A DNA stretch of 64,000 nt from Cinnamomum chago (Eukaryota > Streptophyta > Magnoliopsida > Laurales > Lauraceae). Shown in pieces: positions 1-13,230 of this stretch (within the stretch, counting starts at the first letter, position 1; every line of letters begins with the position of its first letter). Where the stretch lies: the NCBI GenBank assembly GCA_038049695.1, contig CP142456.1:73927422-73991421 (forward strand), written 5' to 3'. Position numbers and translations under genes: made by a program. The notes beneath the pieces were generated by a model. That model was not told the origin of the DNA, did no database searches, and saw nothing but the letters and a program-made list of their open reading frames with translations.

Positions 1-99
1 TTTTTAAAATAAAAGTTTAATTTTCCATTAGAGAAATAAGTGTCTAAGTACTTTTCATTTCTTATTAATTATATTTTGACAATATTTACTATTACTATA

Positions 100-375
100 G
101 GCCTATTTGTTTGAATGGAACTGAATTTCTTGGAATTCAAGATAAAGTGGGTTACGGTTAAGGTTAAAAAATATTAAGAGGTGAGCGGCACAAAAAAAAA
201 AAAAAAAAAAGTTGAGAGGTGAAGGTGATGACCTTCTAATCATTTTCCACCACAGGGGCCATAATTACATGGTCATTTGGGGAACAAACACTTTTATTTC
301 TTGAATTTTAGCTACTTAGATAAAAAGATATTTCCGAGAATTTGCAGGAAATAAATTCTATGCAAACAAAGGGGC
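100..375. mobile_element. MITE-like element (candidate)
   Basis: The ends are inverted relative to each other: the left end has GCCTATTTGTTTG and the right end has CAAACAAAGGGGC. The interior is AT-rich and non-coding. This fits a small non-autonomous DNA transposon of the 'GGCCTGTTTG' kind seen several more times in the window. A clean target duplication is not visible, so the boundaries are approximate. Confidence 0.35.
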
Positions 376-1730
376 TCATGAAGATACATCTGAACAACAA
401 ATTTTCTAATTATAATTAAATAATAAACTCAATAACGAACAAATATTTACAATTCTTACTCTTTCATTTCCTAATTCCTGCATTAGTTTCACACTTCACT
501 CATATTTTTCTTGGTTTGCAACAGCTGGTTTTATCTTTTTAATTAATAGTGGAGCGATAAAAGGATCTTCAATACTTAGGTTTAATTAGTTCATGGCAAT
601 CTCTTGTGGGACATAAACATACACCTTAGGACTCTTCATATTGGTTAGCGATCGCCTCCTAATTGATGGAATAAGGCTATGATGTTGATGATGATGATTA
701 CGATGAGAACAAGTTAAGAGCCTATTAGATTATTTCACATAATACTAAAATCAGGTTCATAAGAGCATAGGATAATTTATCTTATTCCATCTTACATATT
801 CTATAGTCTTGTTCCTTTCAATAATTACAATAAGAAAAGTACTTAGTCTAGTGCGAAATTAAATAATAACAAGCATAATCAGGGTCTTTGACCACATCCT
901 TAAGATTAATTAGTGATATAATTAAATATAATAGTAATAGATACTGCCATTTCTAATTCGAGCCGGTTGCTGGGCCCTACTTCTAATGTGAGATTGACCT
1001 TCCAATGACCTTTTTCTTATGTAATACTTTTTCCAATTTTTGATTTATTGGCCGGTACTTGAAATTCGTCCCATCTCAATGGTTCAATAGTTGTACCATA
1101 TGGTCCACCTGGGTCATAATGTGGAGGGTTTTTTCCAAAATTTATGGGGGAGGCCATTGGTCCCATGATGCACAAATACGGTATGGATACAGCAATGATA
1201 CGGTTTTTACACATAAAAAGTGAAATATCGAATACGATATGACACGATACGTTATCCATTTTAAAGTATCCGTATGTCATAGCATTGTCCCTTTCTTTCC
1301 TAATCCCACGTTCAAGGATTAAGAATGTGTCATTCATGCAATGAGAATGAAGTGCCTTGCCTTTGTGCTATCAGTGATATGATAATGATATTTGCTTAGG
1401 TACGAAGGAAGCTTTAGTCAACCAATGCACCATGGAAGTTTTGCTTTGTGCGTGTTATTTGTTTGGACAAAGAGAAAAGATAGTTTGGACAAAGAGAAAA
1501 GGTAGACAAAGTAGACGTGAAAGATACAATTCAAATAGATAATTTATCTTGCGCTCTATGGTCCATTTTGGCGATTGCCAAGGATGATGATGCAATTAAG
1601 GGGTGCTCCTCCTTTGGAGATGGTCTGTATGAGTGCTTCGGCACACAATAGGAGAAGAATCTCCCCTATCTATATTTCATATAAACTTATTTTCTCTTTT
1701 ACTTTCTTCATTTTATTTTATTTTTTTACA
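376..1730. other. Intergenic, no gene seen
   Basis: AT-rich sequence without an open frame of recognisable content. A short ATG/GAT-rich tract near 680-705 resembles the simple tails of RTE-type retroposons, but nothing upstream of it confirms this. Confidence 0.4.
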
Positions 1731-3215
1731 ATAAGGGTAATTTCATTAAAGAAAAGAGAGCAGAAACAAGGGAAGGGAAATAAAAATAGGTCTCTGAAAG
1801 ACCCCCAGAAACAAAGACACAAAAGCAAAAAGGAAACCAAAGAGGAGAAGGGGAGATACAGAAGGCAGAAGCTGCAAAACGGAACAAAATTGGCGGCAAA
1901 GGAGAGCTGTAACAGAAAACTTCAAAAGAAAATTGCCTAGAAATAGATCACCCTACTGGAAGTTTGAGGAAGAGGAGATAGAGAGGTATTCCTGCAGAAG
2001 GGCTTTGAAATTTTCCTCAAGGTGATAGAGAGGTATTCCTGGAGTTGCTGCTGAAGAGAGGAGAGGGGGATCTTCCTAGCTTCAAATGTAGCTTTGTTCC
2101 TCGCCTTTCATAGGAAGTAGATTACATAAATGAATACAGTTGCCATATGTCTTTTACCAGCCGAGTCGTTCCTTCTAGAGAGAGCTTCCCAGATTGAAAA
2201 GGCAAAGAGAATGCAGGGGACGGTTGTCTGGGCTGATTGGCAGAGCCACGTCCAAATTGCTTTGGCTTGATCGCAGTAGAAGAAAAGATGACCTGAGAAG
2301 TCTTCATCAATGCAGCAAATATTACATCGAGAGGCTAAGGAGAAGCTCAATCGCTTCAGGCATATCTCTGTTGGGGTCTTGTTGTGTATTAGGCGCCACC
2401 CAAAGCAGCTGACTTTGTGGAGACATATGCCATTCCAGATGAAGGAGGGACAGTCCAGAGTGTAGCTCTAGAACGAATGAGGTGCCAGGCTGCCTTAAGA
2501 GTGAGTTGACCTTCGAAAGAGTCTCTCCATCTGAGAGAGTCCTTGGATGATTGAACTGGGGAGAGGGAGGAGAGGGATTTAGAGAGGTAATTCTGGATTT
2601 CTAAAGGCAAGTTTGGAGGGATGAACCAGGTTCCTGAATGGTTCAGGGAAGACAGAAACTGATCCTGAGGGAAGATGAAATTGGGAAATCTTACTGAAAA
2701 AGGAAGATTGTCAACCCAGGGATCGTTCCAAACGTTTATGTCCTACCCATTTCCAAAGACCCAGGTGCTACCTTGTTTGATGTGGAAAGCTAGATTTCTT
2801 ATTTTCTTCCAGATGCAAGAACCATAGATGGTATTAGCAGGGCTCCAGATGGGATGGTGCTTGAAGTACCTGTTCTTGAACCAAAATGACCAGATTGAGT
2901 TACCTGTTGAAGCTTGCCAACCGAGCTTGATGAAAGAAGCAACATTAACTTCAGAGAGTCTTCTTATACCCAGACCTCCTTTAACCTTAGGGAGGAAGAC
3001 AGTGGTCCAGTTAACATAATTAATTTTGGAGGAGTTTGCATTTTCAGACCAGAGGAATTGTCTCATCGCTCTTTCCAAAGCGTTGCAGGTGGACGAAGGG
3101 AGAGGCAAAGTTGCTGCCAGGTGAATATCCATGCTAGAGAGAACATGTCTGATGAGAATGAGGCGACCAGCAAAGGAATTCCAGAAAAAATAATTGATCT
3201 GTCAAGACATCTATC
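1731..3215 (-). mobile_element. LINE (L1-type) 3' remnant, broken
   Basis: Read on the minus strand, 3200-2743 encodes the end of a LINE reverse transcriptase: a FAGRL-ILI block, the stretch around MDIHLAATLPLP, then FLW, and VKGGLGIRRL, a hallmark of plant LINE polyproteins. Further on (2610-2389, 2350-2108) comes a degraded zf-RVT region with CNIC...HLFFYC..A..IW. The frame is broken by stops and shifts. The 3' end is marked by a T-run on the plus strand at 1731-1737, the remnant of a poly(A) tail. Everything upstream of the last reverse transcriptase block is missing, as in a 5'-truncated insertion. Not functional. Confidence 0.85.
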
Positions 3216-3449
3216 ATTCAGTCCTTATGTGCCATTAATGGCTGACCACATTAATTACACAATCGGTAGCAACCAATATATACGTCTCATGTAAAGCCGT
3301 AAACTCATATGTGCAAAGAGGGAGGAGGCATGGCTCGAACCCAAGACCTCCTAATGAGAACTAGGACTCCTTACCACTAAAGTAAGGAGCCATTCTCATA
3401 TGAAGGAGGGCCAGTTCAGAGTGGTACTTTTACTTTCTTCATGTCCAAA

Positions 3450-3555
3450 TGAGGTTTGAAACTGCACTACCACAGTAGGGCCAAAGGGGATTTACCCGGC
3501 TCCTCCTGGGCCGTAGGGATTATTCTAGCCTAAAAGACTGGGACACCCTCCGTTA
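3450..3555 (+). mobile_element. SINE, 3' half
   Basis: Carries the same body as the complete SINE at 13231-13409, on the opposite strand: a B-box-like GGTTTGAAAC, then the ACTACCACA..TAGGG, GGGGATTTACCCGGCT and GGGCC.TAGGGATTA blocks, ending in CCCTCCGTTAG. The A-box half is missing or too diverged to recognise. Confidence 0.6.
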
Positions 3556-3674
3556 GAAGAAAAGAAAAATTCCAAATGACCTGGCCTAGTTTACATATTA
3601 CAATACGGAAACTAAAAGGCAGAGTTTTTCTAAGGTAGAAAAAGAGCCCTACTACACGGCCCGGAATCCACAAC

Positions 3675-3675
<1 letters not shown>

Positions 3676-3706
<31 letters not shown>
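3676..3706. repeat. Poly-C homopolymer (31 C)
   Basis: An uninterrupted run of C. Its exact length is uncertain because such tracts are prone to sequencing and assembly error. Confidence 0.9.
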
Positions 3707-3707
<1 letters not shown>

Positions 3708-3769
3708 CATTGGCCGTTTATACTTTCTCGTAGAAGAATATTGCAATGGAATGCTTTACTTCTTCTCAA

Positions 3770-5430
3770 TCAAGTAAAAGTTTTGTACTTTTTTTTTTTA
3801 ATGAAAGAGATGGGGGATTTTCATTGGAAAAGATGCATGGCATGTGCAGAGTCTTTGATTAACGTATGCTTAAACAAACTATAGAGAAAAAATGAATTAG
3901 ATTAATCCAATCAATTTGTTGTAAGATGATACTAATTATTGTCCATAATCATGTTTATCCATATACAAGACAATTTGTGTATGTCAAAAATCTCAAACTA
4001 GGGGTGAACTTTCTTCAATGGGAACTGTTAATAGTCAATTTGTGTTCAGTAATTGTAGATGCAACAAAACATCATTTTGAACAAAGTGGTATTGACATAA
4101 CGAGGGAATGATTTGATCTTAACGACTGAATTCTCAATTGGACACCATCATGATGTTCAAGCCGGGACAATTTCCACCATGTGACCCCATCTTATTGAAA
4201 TTGGATCCTCTTTGGATCGATAGTAGCAAAATTTGCGTAGCTCTATTATTGCTCACTTATTGAAAATCTAAACTTCTCAAAATTAAATTTGGCCAAACCT
4301 TATTTGATATGAGCCGAGCCCACCGTCGGTAGAATAAAATGTCACAAAACAAAGTCATTTGATTTATAGTGATTAATTTTACATTAGTTCCAACTCACAT
4401 TTGAGGGAAGTTTGCTAGTGACTTTTATTTTAGAAGTTTTTATAAAAATATTGCCTCAATATTTTAAGATAGCCTAAAAAAATTTAGTACTTTGTGTTTT
4501 CACTAAAATCACCCCAGTTCGACAGCAATATGAATGACTACTAGTTTTTTTTTTTTTTTTTTTAGAATAATAACAAAAACACCTTTTTTATTTAAGCTTA
4601 TCAATCTCACTGACTCAAGTTACTTTTTACCAAAAGATGAGGGAACAGCCCTGCTGAGTAAAAATGATAAAGGTTTGGATGGTGATCCTAACCGCTTAAT
4701 GAAAGGCCAATAAGTTTTCATTGTCTAAATTAATAGCTACAGAGTTGATCCAACAATTCAGTACATTCGGATGGTAGCCAAACCCTGGGAATTGGGACTA
4801 GTGACTATTTGGGGCGTGGCAGGTTGTCAATATTTTATGGTCCACTCGGATAGGTCATAAGATAGGCCCCAAAAGGTGTTCTGCATGTTGAGCTCGTCGT
4901 AAGATTTCTCTTATTTAATATGATTACAAAAATTTATTTCATGCGTTTATATGTACAGTTAAAACACGACCGATAAAATAAATTTAAAATGTAAAAGTGT
5001 GAAAATAGGGCTCATAAACAAACATAATAAAATGAATTGAATGCGTTTTTAACTCACCTAATTCCATTTACATATCCTATGTATAAAAGACAAACAACTC
5101 CTTTAAACAAACATTACTTTACAAATTATTAATAATTAAAGAATAGATAGATATATATGTTGTATATACAATGGACAATTAGCATATACACACATGTATC
5201 TATAATATCATTCATATTAATGGACCAGGAACCGAGCCGGGAGACATCTTACCCTAGTGCATCATCATCAGTCCATACAAGTGAGCTTTTCAGAATCACA
5301 GCCCTACCCAACCCTCGAGCATAGGCCAAGAAAAGAGAAACCTCATTTTTGTTTTTTCGAACTTCAATGGGCCGACCCACTCCATCCATAGGCCCATTGG
5401 ATAGGCAATTTGCCAAAGGCTTGATTACGC
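3770..5430. other. Intergenic, no gene seen
   Basis: AT-rich, with T-runs at 3788 and 4546-4563. No coding similarity could be recognised on either strand. Confidence 0.4.
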
Positions 5431-5434
5431 CTTC

Positions 5435-6240
5435 GGTTGGAAAAATGGTTAGAAGGACCCATTATTTTGGTCATCTTTGAGCCAAAATAAACGTGGGACT
5501 CACTTATCCTTTTAGGTGAGAATACGTGGGAATGTAATCTACTCTATAAGTAGTTTAATGACATGTATTGGGTTGCTCTAATCCATTAAGATATGAATGA
5601 GAATTTGCCTCTTTAACACCACTACTTGAACATGTTAAACATGGAAACAAAAGGAAGTGGTAAACTTGCATCCCACATTGTTTGGGAGCAAAACATTCCT
5701 TGGGTATAAATATACTTACCTTGGTAGTATAAGATGAGCCCCAAGGGGCACCCCACTTTTGGGGGGGGGATCCAAAGAAGAAGCATCTGTTCAAGTGAAT
5801 AGTCACTGTTCTGAACAGATGCAGCCCCTATGAAGAGACCTAATTGCAGGCTATATATTCATCTCGTTTCATGCTGTTTTGATAATTCCATTTTCGATGC
5901 TGATGCTGCACTTGCATTGAGTCACTCATTCAGAGTCAAGAAGAGAGAGTTATTATACACTAACTGGTTCGACAGTCACACAGTTTGTAGTGCTGCAACT
6001 GTTGTGGAATAGATCATTGTATCCTGGAAGACAGACGCCATTGACGCTCGTAAGCACCTTTGCGGGGGTGAATTTTGTTTTAAGGACATAGTGTTAACAC
6101 TATCCTTGATCAACTGCGAATCTCTGATCTACTAACTACAACAACAGAGTACTGTTTTTCTGCCTTCAAACAGTAAGTTCTTTTTACATTCAAACAGAGT
6201 ATTGTTTTATTTCATTTTAATGAAAACTGCTCTCCTAAAA
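5435..6240 (+). mobile_element. LTR-like copy, forward (pairs with 9425-10397)
   Basis: Begins near GGTTGGAAAAATGG and shares long blocks with the reverse complement of 9425-10397: the ACATTCCTTGGGTATAAATA promoter-like block, GGTAGTATAAGATGAGCCCC, CTGTTCTGAACAGATGCA, GTTTGTAGTGCTGCAACTGTTGTG, and TTTTAAGGACATAGTGTT near the end. Length, a TATA-like box and absence of coding capacity suggest a solo LTR or LTR fragment. Compared with the other copy it lacks an internal block of roughly 200 bases just after a G-run at 5761-5769. The superfamily (Copia or Gypsy) is not decided. Confidence 0.55.
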
Positions 6241-8045
6241 TACTGAAGTAGTTGTACTCCTACTAACACATTCAAAATAAATTCACGTGGTTTACAATAA
6301 TGATTAACTTAGCAATTGGCCAATCCCAATGGGTAATTCAGTTGGCTTAAAACTATTATTTACACCTAAAAGTTATAGGTTCAAAATTATACCACCGTAC
6401 TGAACTACTGGGGCATTGTATCCGGCTTGACTTCCCTTTGATCCCGGATGAATTAATCCGGCCCAAACTTGGAAAGCCTCCGACAGCACAACAACTTGGC
6501 AATGGCCAAATTTGTAATGTAGCAAAGAGTCATTTTCTTTAAATGAAGTGAGCTCCTAGATTTGAAAAATGGGCCACACAAACATTGGAGGAGCTACACG
6601 AATTGACAATTAAAAAAATAGGATCCGGACATGACTCATCACATTAGTCACATCACTTAGGTGCAAGTGGAAACGATCGTTCCGAGCACTAACCAACCGG
6701 TACTTTGCACGTGGAAGAAAGCGATACTACACGTGTCATCTAGAACCTTCGTAACCACCAAAGAGAGCGGATACTGGAACAATAAAGGGACAGCTTCGTC
6801 TTCAATATTACGGAACATGCCACCATCCTCGAAAGAATGTGCCAAAGCTACTTATACGAGCCCAGTCCATGCAAAATGTCTTTAGGAATCTGGTGTACCT
6901 AGTTAGACTATTTGCTGTCAGATATCCTTACATCCATATAATGATATATTTTAGGACTAATTTGCCTTTTCAATGGTTTTAGTTATAAAATTTTAAAATT
7001 TAAGATTTTAAATCTTGTATTTTCCCTCCTTGGGCTTGGGCAATCCTACGCCGACAGATATTGACAAGATTAAGTCACGAGGAGTTTCTAAAGTTGTTAG
7101 ACGTTGGAGTCACGAGGTGGAAACTCTTGTTTCATGCCCATTAAAGATCCACAATGCCTCTTGTTCGTTTAATAGAAACAAATAGTGGAGAAGTCTTAGG
7201 AAAAAATAAAAGGTCTTTTGACTTTTGAAAAAAAAAGGGGGAGGTTTGTGTCTTACGAGGCAGCGAGACGGAAAGAAAGCCCACTCAAATATAAAGCCCT
7301 TGTTTTCCAAACAAGATGTTACATCTAAAGCACTTTAATTCAAAACTCCCTCAATCATTTTTTTTTTAAAGTACAAAAATAACTACCTTTATTCACTAAA
7401 AAAAAAAAAAACTTTACTTTTCCATACAAAAAGTCAAAAAAATTACATAACAAACAACTAAAAATAAAATATCATATAACCTACTTATATTTTATTATTT
7501 TTTAAAATCAATTTTATTTTACTTGACTATATTAGTAGAGTTTTCAAAGTGGCTTGGACACTCGCATAAATGACAGAAAAACCTATACAAGTAAAAATAA
7601 AGTGTCGTTCTTATTGATACGAGCTATCGATATATAATGGTATTTTCCTGCTCATGAGCCTCAATGTAGGTAGATATAATATTTGGCATGCGATTTGTGA
7701 GTATAAGAGAATATTTTTGGTTGGCATGGTGGCTCATATGTGATACTTTATAACTTATGGACCTCGCACTCAATCTCTAAAATGCATGTGCGAAATCACG
7801 ATGCCAGAACTACCCAACCTTGTGTATAATTTCATTCGAACGAGGGGTGGTGCCTACATTGGAGGAGAGGTTTGATCCTTTGTAACATGGACTATCATTA
7901 GAGGAGAAGTGATATAGTTTTTAGGCCATGGCCAACCAATTAGAAGAGGATTCGATCTCGATCGGAAATTAGATTCGATCCACATTAATGGTGAGGATGT
8001 CAACAAGTTGGGCCAAAAGCAGTGGTGAAACCAGAAAATTTTCCT
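6241..8045. other. Intergenic, no gene seen
   Basis: AT-rich, with no recognisable coding. Several short frames are open by chance and show no family motif. Confidence 0.4.
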
Positions 8046-8377
8046 TTGGGAATGTTTGGATTGGCAAAAATTGGAGTAGAGTCAAGTTAAAAGGGCCGTA
8101 ATAGTTTAAAATTTCAACTCTATCCCGTTTGGATGAGTCTAATCCAATAGATGAAGTAATGTTGTGAGCCACATGTACTTCATTTCACTTCAACTTTAAA
8201 TACTTCAATTTTCTTGAGTAAAAGTGGATTCTACTCCAAACATTAATTTCAAAATAAACATCCAAAAAGAGTGAAATGAAGTACTCTACTTTAACTTCAA
8301 CCTACTTCTCTTTACTCTACTCCACATGTGAAATCCAATTCATTATACTCCACTCCTCATTTATCCAAACAGTCCCT
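8046..8377. mobile_element. MITE-like element
   Basis: The left end GGGAATGTTTGGATTGGC and the right end TTATCCAAACAGTCCC are imperfect inverted repeats. The interior repeats TACTCCA/TGGAGTA motifs in both orientations and has no coding. Likely a non-autonomous DNA transposon; the target duplication is unclear. Confidence 0.45.
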
Positions 8378-9424
8378 TGAGGATCGAGCCATTGTGTGAA
8401 AAAGAAAAATCTTAGAAAAGTATAAGATTTAAAGGTTATCCAATGGCTACACGATTAAAAGCTGCTCAAGCTCCTCGATCGAGCTCGAGTAGAGCTCAAG
8501 CTGGTTATCGATAGAGAAGTCTAGCTTAAGCTTAACCCGGTTTTATTTATAATGAGATTGGGCTCAAACTTGATTCAAGCCCGATTAAATTCCATAGAGA
8601 TGGGTTTTGCTTGCCTCATTTACAACCTCTTCATTGGTGGCAGCAATCCAAAAGGTCAAACTAAATTCCCTTCCTTTGCTTGAAAGCTCATAATTGGCTT
8701 TTAGATATGACAGCAATCAACCTGGTCTTTCAAAGAAAAATCTGAGCCAATGAGCCCAGAAATGTAAATGATCGAGTTGGAAACATGGTAGAGTTTGGGC
8801 CAGACCCAATTGGAGCTTTGATGACCTGTTGCAGGTATAGTGGATAATGCCTGACTGGACTTGAGTTCAAATTCCAGACCAACTCAAAATCCAAGTATAT
8901 TATATATAACAATATTAACCAAACATATTGCTGACTCTTATTATGTAAAAATTTATGTATATTACATGCAATGTATGATGTAATTCTGTATTATTTTAGT
9001 ATAGAATCAAGTACATGGGTAAATCAACTGGATTTGGAACCAGACCAGGTTATTAATGGGACCCAACATTATATTGTTAAGCAGAAAGGGCTATACTCGG
9101 AAGTTATTACAAAACCATTTATCATCTTAGCCTCATCACATCAATTTGGATTCAGCTGAAAAGCCTAGTGATTATCAGTTATGATCAACTTTGTGGAATG
9201 CTATTTCGTTTAGAAGTAGACTCAAAACTTGGTTCTATAACTTTTTTTCAGCCAACTGCTTGTTCAAAACTAGCCCCTATTTTTTATATATATTCCCAAA
9301 TCAAAGACACAACATAAGGTGCAGGAATCAGTTCCGAAGAATGTAATGACAAAACTGTTAGCGAAAGTACATGCAGCAATAGTTCGGTATATAGTATACA
9401 GTTCCCACAGCAGTGAAACAGAAG
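8378..9424. other. Intergenic; AGCTC-rich patch
   Basis: Around 8460-8590 the sequence repeats GAGCTC/CAAGCT motifs in both orientations. It resembles 55896-56710 and could be an end of a related non-autonomous element. No gene is seen. Confidence 0.3.
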
Positions 9425-10397
9425 TATAGAATGTAATGAAAATATTACTTACTGTTTGAATGTAGAAAACCGTACTCTGTTGTTGAAGTAATTAATCACA
9501 AAAATCCGCAGAAGAAGATTGATCAACGCTAGTGTGAAAACACTATGTCCTTAAAACAAATTCGCCGCCGCAACGGTGCTTACGAGCTTCAACCTAGGAT
9601 ACAATGATCAGGCTCACAACAGTTGCAGCACTACAAACTGTGTGACAGGCGAACCAAAAGTGTAGCAGCAAGACTTTCTCTACAGATGATGACTCGAAAA
9701 TGCAATGCAGCAACAGTGATTGAATGAATCAAAAGTCATGGACAAGATGCATATAAATAGCTTGTAACAGGTCTCTTCATGGTGGGGTTGCATCTGTTCA
9801 GAACAGTGACTGTTCAGATGAACAGATGCACACCTTCTTTGGACACACCTCTTGAGACTAGGGACACACCCTTTCATATACGAAATGGCACACACCTCTT
9901 GGGACACACCCCATTTGAAAAAGGAAAATTTTATTAAATAAAATTTCTCCAAAAAATTATAAATGGGTAGTAGGTCGAGCCAGGCCCAACTCGCGTGTGA
10001 ATCCCAAGCTTCAGACGGGGAGCGCGTGTGGTGGTGATCCTACCTTGATCTAGGTCCTCCCTCCCCCACAAAAGTGGGATGCCCCCTGGGGCTCATCTTA
10101 TACTACCAAGGTAAGTATATTTATACCCAAGGAATGTTTTGCTCCCAAGCAATGTGGGAAGCAAGTTCATCACTTCCTTTTGTTTCCATGTTTAACATGT
10201 TCAAGTAGTGGTGTTTAGGAGGCAATTTATCATTCACTCCTAAAGGGATTAGAGCAACTCAATACATGTCCATAATCTACTCATGGAGTAGATTACATTC
10301 CCATGTATTCCCACCCAAAAAGATAAGTGGGTCCCACTTAGTTTTTGGTTCAAAATTGACAAAAAAATTAGTGTAGCTCTTAGCCATTTTTCCAACA
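9425..10397 (-). mobile_element. LTR-like copy, reverse (pairs with 5435-6240)
   Basis: On the minus strand this begins TGTTGGAAAAATGG, a normal LTR start, and runs through the same blocks as 5435-6240. It also holds about 200 extra bases between the TGGGGCTCATC block and the CTGTTCTGAACAGATGCA block. In that extra part GGTGTGT-type phrases recur (GGGACACACC on the plus strand). No internal domain or second LTR lies next to it, so it is probably a solo LTR. The end near 9425 is where similarity to the other copy fades. Confidence 0.55.
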
Positions 10398-13216
10398 AAA
10401 ACTTTGGACATGAAGCCCACCCAGGACTTTAAATTATAGTTTACAAGAAAGAATGACATAAGAATTCAGAAAGTAAGATTATTAGCCTGAACCCATTTTC
10501 AAAATCTTACATCACTTGGTACCAATCCAATTGGATAGTCATTTTGTGGCCCGAGATTATCCTGACCCACCTCACCATTTCGGGCCTTCTAGAAGTCTAG
10601 AACCGATGCGAGCTGGGACAAGCAGGTCTGCACACCCAAGGCCCAATAACGACGGCTCGAGTCCTTGATACCACTGTTTCCAGCAGGCCCAGCCACGAGC
10701 CGAAACTGATTAGCCATCCAAACCTAAACTAATCCTTCGGTCTAGCCCATGGGCTTACATACCTGAATTCCAAAAGGCACTGGATCGAGTCAGGATTGAA
10801 ATGGGCTAGCCCAACCCACTTGCATATCCCATTTAATGCAAAAATCATTCAATGGATGAAGACATGTCCAATTACAATGAAAGATCTATTGGCAATATTC
10901 CCTTCTTATCTCATCCACTTATGCTTCTGTGTCCCTGTCAAAACCTTCCATCATCCTCGCCCCTTTGTCCTTGTTCTTCCTTTGAAGCTACCAATAATGA
11001 TAGCAATAGTATTGTCCTTGCATAAGAAAGAAGGAAGGTTTCTAGAAAGTATAGGACAGTCAAACAGTGCAAAGCTGCCAACCCAACCTTAGTAGAGCTT
11101 TGGATCTGGGCTGGGGGAATGCAAAAGGTTTAAGCTTTTGATCTTATCTTATATTATTTGACTGAGGTCATGACATAATAACTCAGGTATAGTCATCTGA
11201 GTTGTTTTTTAAAGAATTGAACTCGAAATATGGTTTGACAAGTTTTTCTAATGGGTCCATCTCTTCTTTCATACATGCTACTTATGCTGAAACATGAAAA
11301 AGGAGACCAAATTGGTTTCTTTATTTAAGAAATCTCTAATGTTACATTTTCTTGGCCAAAACTTTTATTGCAATGTACCAGCATGTTTGCAGGAGTTGGA
11401 TAGAGCGAAATCGAGTTTGATACATTGAAATTCTTGGTTAGATGGACTCTAATAAAGGATTATTAAGGAAGTGGGTCGAAGAATATAAGATGGAGATGTA
11501 GATGTATATATCCTAAGGTGTGGGTGTTGGATATTTGGTAATAACTTTCCCCTTGATTCATTTTTCATTAGAGGGGAGAATATTATTTGATGGTCGTTTA
11601 GGAAATTTGCCTTTGTGTCTTTGATTTTAACCGCCTTGAGAAATAAAAGGCTATCATTCAATAATTCAATTACATGAAAAAATGGGCTCTTAGACTGATT
11701 ATCAAGGGAGGACAAATTTTGAAGATCTTATAATTTATTTATTTATTTTTTACATAGGGGCCAATTCATAATTTTTTTAACATAATGGTCCACTCAAGGA
11801 AGAAGCTTTTCCCTCTTTCATTTTTGGCATTAGTTTGGTTCTGTAACCTGTTTCTCCAAAATAGAAATATTCGAAATGAATAAAAAACATTAAGTGAAAA
11901 AAAAAAAAAAAAAAAAAGGCTTCATTTATAGTTGAGTTTAAAGTGTATAGATCTAGACAAAAGGAAACAAGAAATGACTCGTCGTCCAGGGAATATTGAT
12001 CATAGAGATGCTGCTCTTTTTGTTTGTGCGTGGGCTCTCTTTTCTACAACGGCATCTTCTCATTTGTGTGGGCTCTTTTTCTATGTGTGCGGGTGCTCTC
12101 TTGGATCCCTCCTCTTTTGTTCGGCTTTTTTTATTATAAGAAATTTCTACTTAATGGGAAATAGAAACTAGCTTCGGCCGAATTCTAAAAGAGAGGCCTG
12201 TAGTGGTGGAGCCATCAAAAGTACATTGGAGGATAGTCCATGGACTGTCCTGATTAATTGAAAGGATAATGATCATAAAACAACAGAAATTATAAAAAGG
12301 ACATGAGGGTAAAGCCAAAAGATTCAATCCATCTCCACTCCCTTATCCTCTAACCTTTCTGGAACATCCCTTCTGTACTGTCCTTTTCCATTCAAACTGT
12401 AACACTTGGTACTTCCATACTAGGTAGAGTTGTGGGGCCAGATATACAATTATCAGATGGACAGTCTGCAAAGTTTATATTTTAATCATAAGCCGTCCTT
12501 ATTATGGCTTAATTATATCAACGGTCAGTGACATCAAGTTTAGGCTAATAACCTAAAAAGCCTTTTTTTTTTTTTTTATGCTGGTAAACCTAAAAGGCCT
12601 CTTGTCACCGGCCGTTGGCTCTTAAAAATTTGCTGCATGTCCTACTCTTTTTTTTTTCTAAGGACAATGGGAGCCCATAAGTTTTGAGAATGATGGGTTG
12701 CTCACTTGGTTGGCAAACCCGCCTGTCACCCGACTCAGGGAGTGACCCTGGTTTCCCCACTCCTTTCATATATCGGTTCTCTCTCTTTGTATGTGGGAGT
12801 TTCACTGCCCTGGTGTGGGGGATCTCTTGTCTGTGCACGGGTCTTTTGAGGTCCGAAGTGGTGAATAAAATCAGTAAAGAGTCGAGACTCATTTGGTATG
12901 TGTTAGTTTTGGTCTCCTTGTTCAAGTCTCTTGGGGTCTTAAACCCCTTAGCTAGGATAGCAAAAGAAAAGGGGGTGAATAAAATAAAAAAGAAGTCAAT
13001 ATTCATTTGTTTGCCACGTCATCAATCAAAATCATAAGCTAATTCTAAGTAGAATTTTACTTGAAGCTAATTCGACGTGGGAAAGTGGTTTTAGAGGTTA
13101 GGGCTTTTATGGAGACCCCACAAATGGAATTATGAAATTGTGCTGAAAGAATCCCCGGACATCGGCTTTAGAGAATCCCAACTCCTCTGTTAATGGGTTT
13201 ACTACATTTCATGGTT
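10398..13216. other. Intergenic, no gene seen
   Basis: No coding family recognised. Phrases such as GTGTGGGCTCT near 12010-12090 return inverted near 13440-13510 and again near 13960. This may mark a diverged element whose ends I cannot define. Confidence 0.35.
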
Positions 13217-13230
13217 TTCCGGTGTTTACT

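Noticed and set aside
1575..1940. 121-codon Lys-rich plus-strand frame
   Set aside because: It runs antisense over the 3' UTR of the LINE remnant; composition reflects an A-rich strand.
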